Shown: in pieces, positions 43,949 to 52,508 of the stretch
Layout: every line of letters begins with the position of its first letter
How positions within the stretch are numbered: the first letter of the stretch is position 1
NCBI RefSeq assembly: GCF_010731735.1
Contig: NZ_AP022588.1
Coordinates: forward strand, 2,480,001-2,544,000
Direction: 5' to 3'
From: Mycolicibacterium sediminis
GTDB lineage: Bacteria > Actinomycetota > Actinomycetes > Mycobacteriales > Mycobacteriaceae
DNA length: 64,000 nucleotides
Made by a program: the position numbers and the translations under genes
Notes under the pieces: generated by a model
What the model saw: the letters and a program-made list of their open reading frames with translations, nothing else
What the model was told of the DNA's origin: nothing
Database searches by the model: none

Positions 43949-46900
43949 GTGAAACGCACCAAAGACGGTGGAACCAGGAGCGTCTCCAGCGCGTCCAAAC
44001 AGGTGATGAGGTCACCATCGGAACCCTTGTACGTCACCGTCGATCCGCCGCCGACGGTGCCTCGCGACGCCTCGACGAGCCCCATGGCGCGGGTGCTCCC
44101 AGTGGTGATGCTGATCGCGGCGGGAGGCATGGCGCTGCTGTACTTCGGTTCCGGCACGGGTGGCCGGGGTCCGACGATGCTGTTGTTTCCCGTGATGATG
44201 ATGGTGTCGGTACTGGGATCCTTCGCGTACGGCATGCGGGGCGCGCGGCGGGCCGCCGACCTCGACGCGGCACGACGGCGCTATCTGCGCTATCTGGACT
44301 CGCTCGACGAGATGGTGGCGAGAGAAGCTGCCGACCAACACCGTTCGATGCACGCCGACCATCCCGAGCCCGCCGCGCTGTGGACCGTGGTGGGTGCCCA
44401 GCGGGCCTGGGAACGAAGGCGTTCGGATCCGAACTTCGGGCACGTGCGCATCGGCGTCGGGCCGGCACCGTCCACCACCAGGCTGGTCGCACCCACCACC
44501 GATTCCGGCGAGGACGTCGATCCGTACTCGAGCGCCGTCGCCGCGCAGCTGATCGAACACGGGTCGATGCTCGAGGACCTGCCGATCGTGTTGGACGTCA
44601 CCGCCCATCCGGTGATCGCGGTCGACGGTGACGTCGAGACCGCCCGTGCGACGGCGCGCGCCCTGATCTGCCAGCTGGCCGTCCACCACCATCCCGACGA
44701 CGTCCGCGTCGTTGCTGCCGTTGACGATTCGACGGCGGCGGCATGGGACTGGCTCAAGTGGCTGCCGCACCACCGGGACGAGAACCGGATCGACGCCGCG
44801 GGTCCGGTTCGGATGGCCCATCGCCGGGTCCGCGCAGCCCCACCCGCGGGCGCCGCCCACGTCGTCGTGATCCGTGACGGCGGTGAGGTGACCGCAGTGG
44901 GGCCCGGCGCCACGGTCCTGACGGTCGGATCACCGGGTTCCCTCGCAGTCGCGCACCGGATCGCGGTACCTGGTCTCGACGCGGTGACCGACGCCATGAC
45001 CGAGGCGGAGTCGGAGGCGTGCGCCCGCCGGATCGCCTCGATCGACCGGGGATACGGGGGCCGTCGCCTCGACCACCGGTGGGCGGACCTCGTCGGGATC
45101 GGAGACCCCGGATCGGTCGACGTCGTCCGCACCTGGTCGCCCCGCACCCGGTCGGCGCGGCTGCGCGTCCCCGTTGGAACCGACGGGGAGGGCGATCCCG
45201 TCGAACTCGACCTGAAGGAGGCTGCGCACGGCGGAATGGGGCCGCACGGGTTGTGCATCGGCGCAACGGGTTCAGGCAAGTCCGAACTGCTGAGGACGCT
45301 GGCGCTCGGTCTGGTGGCGACCCACTCGCCGGACGCACTGAACCTCGCACTCATCGACTTCAAGGGCGGGGCGACCTTTCGCGGCTTCGAGAGATTGCGG
45401 CACGTCGCCGCGGTGATCACCAACCTGTCCGACGAGGCGCACCTCGTGACCCGCATGCGCGACGCGCTCGCCGGCGAGATGACGCGCCGCCAGGAACTGC
45501 TCCGCGCTGCCGGCGGTTTCGCGGGCGTCGCCGACTACGACCGGGCGCGAGCGTCGGGCACGGCGCTGCCTCCGCTGCCGGCGCTGCTGATCGTCGTCGA
45601 CGAGTTCTCCGAACTGCTCGCCCAACAGCCGGACCTGGCCGAGTTGTTCGTCGCGATCGGTCGCCTCGGGCGTTCGCTCGGCATGCACCTGCTGCTGGCC
45701 AGCCAGCGACTCGACGAGGGGCGGTTGCGCGGCCTGGAGTCGCACCTCTCCTACCGGATCGCCCTGAAGACGTTCTCGCCTGCGGAATCCCGCGCGGTAC
45801 TCGGCACGTCGGACGCCCATGAGTTGCCGGGCAGCCCCGGCGCCGCCTACCTCAAGACCGCCGACGGACGGTTGACGAGGTTCACCGCCGCCTACGTGTC
45901 GGCCGCCGCTGCCCGCGCGACGCCGGTGCCGGGGGACCACGGCATCGACGCGCCCGTCCCGTTCGTGGGCCGGCGGGTCGGGATGCTGCGGACCGAGCAG
46001 GCGCCCACCTCGAATCTCAGCACCCTCGACGTGGTCGTCGACCGACTGGCCGGTCGTGGACGTCCCGCACACCTCGTGTGGTCGCCACCTCTGACGGTGT
46101 CGCCGACGGTGCGGGAGGTGCTCGACGCCGTACCCGGGTCAGCGCCGCTGTCGGTCCCGATCGGCGTGGTGGATCGGCCGTTCCATCAGCGCCGGGACAC
46201 CCTGGTCGCCGACCTGTCGGGTACCGGCGGCAACGTCGCGGTCGTCGGTGGCCCGCGGGCGGGGAAGTCGACGGCCCTGCAGACGCTGGTTCAGGCCCTG
46301 GCCGAGACCCACTCGCCCGACCAGGTTCAGATCTACGGCCTCGACTTCGGCGGGGGCAGTCTCGGTATGACGGAGAGGCTCCCGCACGTCGGCGCCGTCG
46401 CTCGGGGCCACGACGCGGAACTGGCACGTCGCATCCTCGCCCGTGTCACCGCGCTGGTTCGCGAGCGGGAGGCGGCCCGACGCCGTACCGGTGTGGCGGG
46501 CGACGCCGAGCCGCACGTCTTCCTGGTGGTCGACGGGTGGGCCGCCGCTCGCCGCGACCTCGACGGCGTGGACGAGACCGTCACCGCGCTCGCCGGGCAG
46601 GGCCTCGCGGTCGGCGTGCACGTGGTCCTCTCCGCCGCGAGGTGGGCTGATCTGCGGCCCGCCCTCAAGGACCAGCTGGGGACCCGGATCGAGCTGCGGC
46701 TGGGGGATCCCGTCGAGTCCGAGATGGACCGCGCCAAGGCCCGGATGCTCGCCGGCCGTCCGGCGGGCCGCGGAATCACCCGTGACGGAAACGAATTCGC
46801 GATCGCCGTCCCGGACCTCGACGATGCCACCGCGCGCGCCATCGCGTCGCGCCACGGCGGTCCGTGCGCACCCGCCGTCGGCACGTTGCCGGCCCGGGTG

Positions 46901-47611
46901 GACGCCGACTCGTTGCCGCGACCGACCGCCACGGTCGTCCCGCTCGGCGTCGGGGACGAGGAACTCTCCGCCGAGATGGTCGACTTCGGGGCGCAGCCGC
47001 ACCTCCTAATCCTGGGTGACAACGGCTGCGGGAAGACCTCCGTCCTACGGACGGTGTGCCGCAGCGTGACGGAGGCCGGTCCCGCACACCTGGTGATCGT
47101 CGACCCGCGGCGGACGCTGCTCGCCGCGGTTCCGGACGAGCACGTGACCTACGCCGCGACGGCCGACGCCGCCCGCGCCCGCCTCACCGACCTGGCCGCG
47201 GTGCTCCGCGACCGCCTCCCCGGTCCGGACGTCACCCAGCGACAACTGCGCGAGCGGTCGTGGTGGACCGGCCCGCAGGCGTGGCTGGTGGTCGACGACT
47301 ACGACCTCGTCTCCGAGGCGGCGGGTGGCAATCCCCTCGTGGTGCTGGCGGATCTCCTACCGCACGCCGGCGACGTCGGCCTGCACGTCGTCCTCGCCAG
47401 GCGCTCCGGTGGAGCGGCGCGGGCGATGTTCGACCCGGTGCTCGGGCGGCTGCGGGATCTCGGCGCGATGGGTCTGGTGATGAGCGCGCGGCCGGACGAC
47501 GGGCCGCTGTTCGGATCGCTGCGCCCTACGCCGCAGCTGCCCGGGCGCGGCACGCTGATCCGGCGCGGCCTCGGCGACCTCCTGGTTCAGGTCGCCTGGA
47601 CCGAGCCGTGA
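43949..47611 (+). CDS. eccC4: ESX-4 FtsK/SpoIIIE ATPase EccC4 (single-chain)
   Basis: Motor ATPase of ESX-4, 1220 residues. Two N-terminal membrane helices (VLPVVMLIAAGGMALLYFG; MLLFPVMMMVSVLGSFAYG) precede three P-loop ATPase domains: GATGSGKSELL (~438), GGPRAGKSTAL (~767) and GDNGCGKTSVL (~1023). The first has a Walker B segment LIVVDEFSEL. Substrate specificity would come from the third domain. The GTG start 43949 has no strong ribosome-binding site. It overlaps the next gene by 4 bp (GTGA). Corresponds to Rv3447c. Confidence 0.95.
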   Translation: MKRTKDGGTRSVSSASKQVMRSPSEPLYVTVDPPPTVPRDASTSPMARVLPVVMLIAAGGMALLYFGSGTGGRGPTMLLFPVMMMVSVLGSFAYGMRGARRAADLDAARRRYLRYLDSLDEMVAREAADQHRSMHADHPEPAALWTVVGAQRAWERRRSDPNFGHVRIGVGPAPSTTRLVAPTTDSGEDVDPYSSAVAAQLIEHGSMLEDLPIVLDVTAHPVIAVDGDVETARATARALICQLAVHHHPDDVRVVAAVDDSTAAAWDWLKWLPHHRDENRIDAAGPVRMAHRRVRAAPPAGAAHVVVIRDGGEVTAVGPGATVLTVGSPGSLAVAHRIAVPGLDAVTDAMTEAESEACARRIASIDRGYGGRRLDHRWADLVGIGDPGSVDVVRTWSPRTRSARLRVPVGTDGEGDPVELDLKEAAHGGMGPHGLCIGATGSGKSELLRTLALGLVATHSPDALNLALIDFKGGATFRGFERLRHVAAVITNLSDEAHLVTRMRDALAGEMTRRQELLRAAGGFAGVADYDRARASGTALPPLPALLIVVDEFSELLAQQPDLAELFVAIGRLGRSLGMHLLLASQRLDEGRLRGLESHLSYRIALKTFSPAESRAVLGTSDAHELPGSPGAAYLKTADGRLTRFTAAYVSAAAARATPVPGDHGIDAPVPFVGRRVGMLRTEQAPTSNLSTLDVVVDRLAGRGRPAHLVWSPPLTVSPTVREVLDAVPGSAPLSVPIGVVDRPFHQRRDTLVADLSGTGGNVAVVGGPRAGKSTALQTLVQALAETHSPDQVQIYGLDFGGGSLGMTERLPHVGAVARGHDAELARRILARVTALVREREAARRRTGVAGDAEPHVFLVVDGWAAARRDLDGVDETVTALAGQGLAVGVHVVLSAARWADLRPALKDQLGTRIELRLGDPVESEMDRAKARMLAGRPAGRGITRDGNEFAIAVPDLDDATARAIASRHGGPCAPAVGTLPARVDADSLPRPTATVVPLGVGDEELSAEMVDFGAQPHLLILGDNGCGKTSVLRTVCRSVTEAGPAHLVIVDPRRTLLAAVPDEHVTYAATADAARARLTDLAAVLRDRLPGPDVTQRQLRERSWWTGPQAWLVVDDYDLVSEAAGGNPLVVLADLLPHAGDVGLHVVLARRSGGAARAMFDPVLGRLRDLGAMGLVMSARPDDGPLFGSLRPTPQLPGRGTLIRRGLGDLLVQVAWTEP

Positions 47612-48717
47612 CGACCGTCGTCCTGGTAGGTCCGACGGACGTTCGCGGTCCGGGGGCGGTCGAGCCCGAGGCCGCGGCCGAAGCGCTGGCATGCCTGGAC
47701 GACGAGTTCGCGCTCGTCGACGAGCAGGTTGTCCGTGTCGACGACCTGTGGACTGACGTGCTGGGCGCGGCGGCCGGACCCTCCGCGAGAGCGGTCGTCG
47801 TGGTCGTTCCGTCCTGGTGGTCGCAGCACAGGGTTGAGCGCGTCGAGGGGGCGGGACGGCGAGCGGGTCTGAAGCTGGCGCTGCGGCAGCGCTCGGAGGT
47901 GCTGTGGCGCAATGGCACTCACGTCGTCGAGGTCGGACCCGAGCTGGTCGCCGTCCACGCGTCCGACCGGAGCACGGTCCTCCTGCCCCGAACGGGATCG
48001 CCGTCGCACCTGGTGGACGACGTATGCGAGCACCTCGTCGGGTCGGCTGCGGTACTCGTCGACGACCCCACCCGATCGGTGGGCCCGGCGGTGGCGCAGC
48101 GGCTACGGACGAGGATGGTGGACGTCACCGTCGTCGACGACGAGGCGGTGCGACAAGGCTGCGGTTCACGCCGACGTGGCATTCGTCTTCCGCTCGTCGG
48201 ACCGCGCGGTGCGGTCGTGGCGGCAGCGAGTCTGATGATCGTGGCGCTGTGCGGAGCCGCCGTGTGGCACGGCCCGCGCGGCGACGCGCCGCCGTCGACG
48301 ACGTGGCTCGTCGAGGGGCGGGTGACCGTCGAGGTACCCGCGGACTGGACCGCAGAGCGCACTCTGGACGGCCCGGGATCGGCTCGCGTGCAGATCGTTT
48401 CACCGAGCGGTCAGGTGATGCACCTGACGCAGTCGCCGATTCCGATGGGGCAGGCGCGTGACGTCGCCGCGGAGGTGGTGCGCACCGCGTTGGCGGCACG
48501 GCAGGAGGGTGTGTTCGTCGACTTCGAGCCGGCGGCGGACGTGGCGGGTGTGGCGGCGATGACGTACCGCGAGACACGACCCGGCCGCCGCGTCGACTGG
48601 ACCCTCGTGCTGGACGGTGGCGTCAGGATCGCGATCGGGTGTCAGGAGACCGACACGGTTGCCGCCCCCGTCGCGGACTGCCACCGTGCCGTACGGACCG
48701 CTCGCGAGATCGGATGA
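47608..48717 (+). CDS. Type VII secretion-associated protein (Rv3446c-like)
   Basis: A 369-residue ESX-4-associated protein. The start is GTG 47608, overlapping the eccC4 stop. The N-terminal half (TTVVLVGPTDVRGPGAVEPE) resembles an actin-like/nucleotide-binding fold, but I cannot assign motifs firmly. One membrane helix (VVAAASLMIVALCGAAVWHG, about residue 210) separates it from a C-terminal extracytoplasmic domain (STTWLVEGRVTVEVPADWTA). The gene is conserved between eccC4 and esxU in mycobacteria. Its precise role is unknown. Confidence 0.85.
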   Translation: MTTVVLVGPTDVRGPGAVEPEAAAEALACLDDEFALVDEQVVRVDDLWTDVLGAAAGPSARAVVVVVPSWWSQHRVERVEGAGRRAGLKLALRQRSEVLWRNGTHVVEVGPELVAVHASDRSTVLLPRTGSPSHLVDDVCEHLVGSAAVLVDDPTRSVGPAVAQRLRTRMVDVTVVDDEAVRQGCGSRRRGIRLPLVGPRGAVVAAASLMIVALCGAAVWHGPRGDAPPSTTWLVEGRVTVEVPADWTAERTLDGPGSARVQIVSPSGQVMHLTQSPIPMGQARDVAAEVVRTALAARQEGVFVDFEPAADVAGVAAMTYRETRPGRRVDWTLVLDGGVRIAIGCQETDTVAAPVADCHRAVRTAREIG

Positions 48718-48795
48718 GATTCGTTCGTGGGCAATGGAACCGATTCACGGTCCGCTGCGTCCTAACCAGTAGACACCGAAGAGAAGGAGAACCTC

Positions 48796-49119
48796 GTGAC
48801 CAACCCCACCGGTGGTGCGCTCACCACCGACTTCGACGTGATGGCGTCGGTGGCCGGCCAGATCGACACCCGCAACGAGGAGGTGCGCGCGATGCTCGGG
48901 TCGTTCATCGGTCAGATGTCCAGCGTGCCGCCGTCGGTGTGGGGAGGCGCCGCCGCGAGCCGGTTCGCCGGTGTCGTGGAGAGGTGGAACGCGGAGTCGA
49001 TGAAGCTGCACACCGCGCTGGGCCGTATCGCGGAAACCATGCGCCACAACGAATCGACCCTGCGCGACGCCGCCGAGGCGCACGCGCAGGGCATCTCGAC
49101 CGTCGCCGCGTCGCTCTGA
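48796..49119 (+). CDS. esxU: WXG100 protein EsxU-like (ESX-4 substrate)
   Basis: A small secreted helical-hairpin protein of 107 residues, GTG start after AGAAGGAGAACCTC. The WxG turn is Trp49-Gly50-Gly51 in PSVWGGAAASRF, flanked by two amphipathic helices. It should form a heterodimer with the product of the next gene. The order eccC4-Rv3446c-esxU-esxT matches M. tuberculosis. Confidence 0.92.
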   Translation: MTNPTGGALTTDFDVMASVAGQIDTRNEEVRAMLGSFIGQMSSVPPSVWGGAAASRFAGVVERWNAESMKLHTALGRIAETMRHNESTLRDAAEAHAQGISTVAASL

Positions 49120-49154
49120 GCGACGAGTCACCCAACCACCCGAATGGAGCACCC

Positions 49155-49451
49155 GTGGATCCGGTTCTGTCATACGACTTCAACGAGATCGAGTACACCG
49201 TCCGCCAGCAGATCCACGCCACGTCGGCCCGGTTCAACGCTGCGCTGGACGACCTGCGCGCCCAGATCGCCCCGCTGACCGCCGTGTGGAACCGCGAGGC
49301 CGCGGAGGCGTACCGCGTCGAGCAGGCCAGGTGGGACCAGTCGGCGGCGGCGCTGAACGACATCCTGTTCCGGCTGGGCAACGCCGTCCGCGACGGTGCC
49401 GACGACGTCGCCGCGACGGACCGTCGCGCCGCGGCCGCGTGGGGGATGTAG
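49155..49451 (+). CDS. esxT: WXG100-like protein EsxT (ESX-4 substrate)
   Basis: Partner of EsxU, 98 residues from GTG 49155 (MDPVLSYDFNEIEYTVRQQI). The hairpin turn is VWNREAAEAYRVEQARW, so the canonical WxG glycine is replaced (WNR), which is also the case in M. tuberculosis EsxT as remembered. A C-terminal DRRAAAAWGM ends the protein. In M. tuberculosis rplM-rpsI follow; here accessory genes do. Confidence 0.9.
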   Translation: MDPVLSYDFNEIEYTVRQQIHATSARFNAALDDLRAQIAPLTAVWNREAAEAYRVEQARWDQSAAALNDILFRLGNAVRDGADDVAATDRRAAAAWGM

Positions 49452-49468
49452 CGGCCCACCAGACTCTG

Positions 49469-49508
49469 TGCGGCCCCGCGAGGGAGGAGAGGACCGAGCG
49501 GGGCCGCA
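49469..49508. terminator. Bidirectional hairpin between esxT and the HNH gene
   Basis: TGCGGCCCCGC (49469-49479) pairs perfectly with GCGGGGCCGCA (49498-49508) across an 18-nt purine-rich loop. It lies between two convergent 3' ends. There is no T-run, so efficiency is uncertain. Confidence 0.6.
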
Positions 49509-49519
49509 TAGACATGCGC

Positions 49520-50992
49520 TCAGAACGGTGGTGGTGGTTCGGGTTCGCGCATGCGGTTCTCGAGGAATGTTTCCTCGTAGGTGTAGTCCTCTTCGCAGCG
49601 GTGCAGGGGTGGCGGGTTGATCCGCCGTTCCCGGTTCGCGTGGCGTTCGGCGAGGATGTCGGCGGCCTGCTGCTTGTCGCGGGTCTGACGCCGGCGCGGC
49701 ATCATCGCCGTCCGGTCACCACCGGACTCCCCGCCAGCGTTGGCGGGGGTGGCGGGTCCGGTCGGGACGCTCAGCGCGGGGAACACCTCCCCACTACCCG
49801 GGGAGGTGGGGTAGCACTCCCCGGCCGGGGACGTCCACAGCACCGTCCCATCCGGTGACTGCTCGTCACGCCACCCCCAGAACGTCTTGCACAAATGGTG
49901 CAACCGGCACAGACACTTCAGGTTCGACGCATGCGTGCCCCCACCGGCCGACCACGGCACCGTGTGGTCGACGTCGCAGTCAAACGCCGCCACCTCACAC
50001 CCGGGGAACCGGCACGTCAGGTCCCGCGCCCGCACGAAGTCCGCCAACCCCCGCGACGGCCGATACCCACACTCCGGTTCCGCCGCCGTCCCGGGGTGCA
50101 GGACCGGGCGCAGCCGGGAGTCCCGGGCCAACTCCGCGACGACCTCCGGCGGGATCACCCCCTCATACCCCGCGGTGACCGCGACCCCGCGCCGATCCCC
50201 GTCCAGGGCGGCCTGGTCGGCGACGACGTGGATGACGACCGCACTGGTCACCCCGGTGCCGCCGGCGGGGCAGTCGTCGCGGCGGCAGTGGCACGCCATC
50301 CGGGCCGCCCCCACCGCCAGCGCGGCCATCGCATCCGCGCGCCGCTGCGCGAACGTCCGCGGATCGTCGCCGCACACCGTGTTCGCCAACTCGGTCAGCC
50401 GCGCCGACACCGCCGCCGCGTCGGTGGCGTACACCGTCGCGGTGACGTAGGCCAGGCCGTGTTCGATGCCCTCGATCGTCACCCCACGGTCGGCGACGCG
50501 GTGTTCGCGGCGCCGGACCGCGTCGAGGTCGACCTCGGCGACGATCGCGTCGATCCGGGCATCCAGCGCGGTCCGGTTCAACCGACCCCAGCGTGGTGCC
50601 CGCTTCGCCAAAATCACGTCCACCCCGACCAAGATCTCGTCGTCGAGGATCAGCCCGGTCCGGAACGCCGCCGCCCGGAACGTGGCTTCGTCGACGTCGC
50701 CGGCGAGGAACCGTTCCCCCAGCAGCGGCAACTGCTCCCGTAGCGCCCGGGCGTAGCGGACGTGGGCCCCGGCCTGGCCGCGGCTGACGCCGAGGGCGGC
50801 GGCGATCTCCACCGTCGCCGCGCCGGTCGCATCCACCCACCACTCCTCGGTGTCCTCACCACCCTCGGCCAACCGCAACTGCATGAAGTCCGCGATCGCC
50901 ACCAGCCGCTGCGCGGCGGCCTGGGCCTCCGTGCGCGCCGCCGACCCCATCCGCTGCAACAGCAGCGCCGCGGGATCGGATGACTCGAACAT
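49520..50992 (-). CDS. 13E12-repeat-family protein: DUF222 plus HNH endonuclease domain
   Basis: A 490-residue protein from ATG 50992 (MFESSDPAALLLQRMGSAAR). The N-terminal DUF222 domain spans about residues 15-300. A C-terminal HNH nuclease-type motif lies near residues 325-370: LTCRFPGCEVAAFDCDVDHT, then SNLKCLCRLHHLCKT. The family is multicopy in mycobacteria and often treated as mobile. A perfect mycobacterial LexA box spans its start codon, so it is probably SOS-induced. An IS481-type element is inserted 37 bp upstream. The true start is supported by that box; a longer open frame upstream runs into the IS and is spurious. Confidence 0.92.
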   Translation of the reverse strand: MFESSDPAALLLQRMGSAARTEAQAAAQRLVAIADFMQLRLAEGGEDTEEWWVDATGAATVEIAAALGVSRGQAGAHVRYARALREQLPLLGERFLAGDVDEATFRAAAFRTGLILDDEILVGVDVILAKRAPRWGRLNRTALDARIDAIVAEVDLDAVRRREHRVADRGVTIEGIEHGLAYVTATVYATDAAAVSARLTELANTVCGDDPRTFAQRRADAMAALAVGAARMACHCRRDDCPAGGTGVTSAVVIHVVADQAALDGDRRGVAVTAGYEGVIPPEVVAELARDSRLRPVLHPGTAAEPECGYRPSRGLADFVRARDLTCRFPGCEVAAFDCDVDHTVPWSAGGGTHASNLKCLCRLHHLCKTFWGWRDEQSPDGTVLWTSPAGECYPTSPGSGEVFPALSVPTGPATPANAGGESGGDRTAMMPRRRQTRDKQQAADILAERHANRERRINPPPLHRCEEDYTYEETFLENRMREPEPPPPF

Positions 50993-51000
50993 GTGTTCGA
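50985..51000. promoter_or_regulatory. LexA (SOS) box
   Basis: TCGAAC-ATGT-GTTCGA is a perfect palindrome equal to the mycobacterial SOS-box consensus TCGAAC(N4)GTTCGA. It covers the start codon of the 13E12 gene on the minus strand, so LexA would block initiation directly. Confidence 0.9.
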
Positions 51001-51014
51001 TTCTACAGGACGAG

Positions 51015-51029
51015 ACCGACACGTGCATG
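51015..51029. repeat. 15-bp target-site duplication, left copy
   Basis: ACCGACACGTGCATG directly abuts the left end of the insertion sequence and recurs exactly at 52471-52485. Confidence 0.85.
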
Positions 51030-52470
51030 TGTGATGTCTCAGGACATAGGTGACAGTTCTGCATCAGGACTTCGGTGACAGTTGATGTGTCAGGACTTCG
51101 GTGACGGTCTGTCGGTTTTGGGGCGTAGGCCCCGTGGTCGACCGTTGCCGACGTATCGAATACCGGGTGCGGGTCGGGTGTGCTCGGCGAGGACTTCGCC
51201 CTGAAGGTCGGTGATGATGACCTGGTCGTCGACGGTGACGACGAGGACCTGCTCGAAGGCGCGTTGTGCGTCGACTCGGTAGGTGACCGTGTCCAGATGA
51301 ATGGTCCCCGCAGTGCTGATCGTTCTGGCACGGGTGTTGGCGGGCAGGTTCGGTGGTGGCGGAGTGCGGGGCCTGCGGTAGGCGCTCGGAACGGGCGCTG
51401 GGTAGATCGGCCGGTCCGGCTGGGGACGGGGCGGATCGGCGTGGGGGGTGGCGTCCCACGCCGTCTGCGGGGTGATGCGACCGGGCAGGCCCTGGTGGGG
51501 GCGTTCGGTGTTGTAGAGGTGGTCGAATGCGTCGACCTGGGCTTGGAGTTCGGCCAGCGATCCGGCGAGCGGTTGCTTGTCGAGGTAGCGGAACAGGGTC
51601 TGATGGAAGCGTTCGTTCTTGCCCTGGGTGGTCGGCTTGTAGGGCTTGCCGGTGATGGTCTGCACGCCTAGGGCGCCCACATGACTGACGAGTCGGCCGA
51701 GGTGTCCGCGCCGGGACGGGTTGAGCGCGGCCCCGTTGTCGGACAACAGTCGTTGGGGTACACCACGATCGGCGACGGCCTTGTCGAACACTGCGATGGC
51801 GGCCTGGGCCGTCTCAGACCACGCCACGTGGGAGGCGACCGCGTAGCGGGAGTGGTCGTCGATGAGCTGGAAGATCACGCACGTGCGCCCGCCGCTGAGG
51901 ACGTACTCGGTCGCGTCGAGTTGCCAGCACGCATTCGGTGCCGGGTAGACGAACCGTCGCCACGCCGAACGGGGCTTTTTCTTCGGCTCGAGCCGAGCCA
52001 CGCCGGCCTCCCGGAAGATCCGCGCCAGCGCCGCCGTGGACGGCACCTGCGGCAGGCCCATCGCGTGCATCTTGTCGTGCACACTGATCGGCCCGTGATC
52101 CAGTCCGGAGGCCTCCAGGGCAGCACGTACCGCCACTGCCTGCGCCTTGACCTCATCACTCAACCTCGACGGACTCGACTTCGGTCGTCGTGTCCTCGGT
52201 TGCAGCACCGCGGCCTGCCCGTCGGCTATCGCGCGTTGACGTAACGCGTAGAACGACTTTCTTGAGATACCGTGCTCGGCGCAGAACGTCGAGACCGCAC
52301 CCCGCGGCGCGTCATCGGGCCACTGCGAGATCGCCAGCCGGACGCGAGGATCGATGGGTTCATTGACAGCCACCCCGGCAGCCTCGGTGCAGAAGTGTCA
52401 CCACCAAGACCAACCGAAACGTCACCGATGTCCTGATGCAGAACTGTCACCCATGTCCTAAGAGATGACA
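51030..52470 (-). mobile_element. IS481-family insertion sequence, apparently intact
   Basis: The 1441-bp element starts TGT and ends ACA. Its 50-bp terminal inverted repeats (51030-51079 and 52421-52470) match at 45 of 50 positions by my alignment. It carries one full-length transposase and is flanked by 15-bp direct repeats. The motif AGGAC(A/T)T(A/C)GGTGAC recurs three times at the left end (51041, 51066, 51092) and twice at the right, as expected for transposase binding sites. Confidence 0.9.
51090..52373 (-). CDS. IS481-family transposase
   Basis: DDE transposase of 427 residues inside the insertion sequence. An N-terminal HTH (STFCAEHGISRKSFYALRQR) is followed by an rve integrase core: Asp153 in CWQLDATEY, Asp212 in RLLSDNGAAL and Glu254 in TTQGKNERFHQTL. 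NTERPHQGLPGRITP is the usual tail of this family. A proline-rich linker leads to a C-terminal domain (TYRVDAQRAFEQVLVVTVDD). The reading frame has no interruption, so the element may be active. Confidence 0.92.
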   Translation of the reverse strand: MAVNEPIDPRVRLAISQWPDDAPRGAVSTFCAEHGISRKSFYALRQRAIADGQAAVLQPRTRRPKSSPSRLSDEVKAQAVAVRAALEASGLDHGPISVHDKMHAMGLPQVPSTAALARIFREAGVARLEPKKKPRSAWRRFVYPAPNACWQLDATEYVLSGGRTCVIFQLIDDHSRYAVASHVAWSETAQAAIAVFDKAVADRGVPQRLLSDNGAALNPSRRGHLGRLVSHVGALGVQTITGKPYKPTTQGKNERFHQTLFRYLDKQPLAGSLAELQAQVDAFDHLYNTERPHQGLPGRITPQTAWDATPHADPPRPQPDRPIYPAPVPSAYRRPRTPPPPNLPANTRARTISTAGTIHLDTVTYRVDAQRAFEQVLVVTVDDQVIITDLQGEVLAEHTRPAPGIRYVGNGRPRGLRPKTDRPSPKS

Positions 52471-52485
52471 ACCGACACGTGCATG
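52471..52485. repeat. 15-bp target-site duplication, right copy
   Basis: Exact repeat of 51015-51029, adjoining the ACA end of the insertion sequence. It marks this as a simple insertion event not yet decayed. Confidence 0.85.
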
Positions 52486-52508
52486 GGAATCGGGCGCATC
52501 ATGGCACG

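Noticed and set aside
44429..44447. GTTCG-GATC-CGAAC palindrome in eccC4 as a possible SOS box
   Set aside because: The half-sites are in the reverse order to the LexA consensus and it lies in coding sequence.
50993..51331. N-terminal extension of the 13E12 protein into the insertion sequence
   Set aside because: The extra residues are Ser/Pro/Arg-rich IS sequence; family start MFES and the LexA box support ATG 50992.
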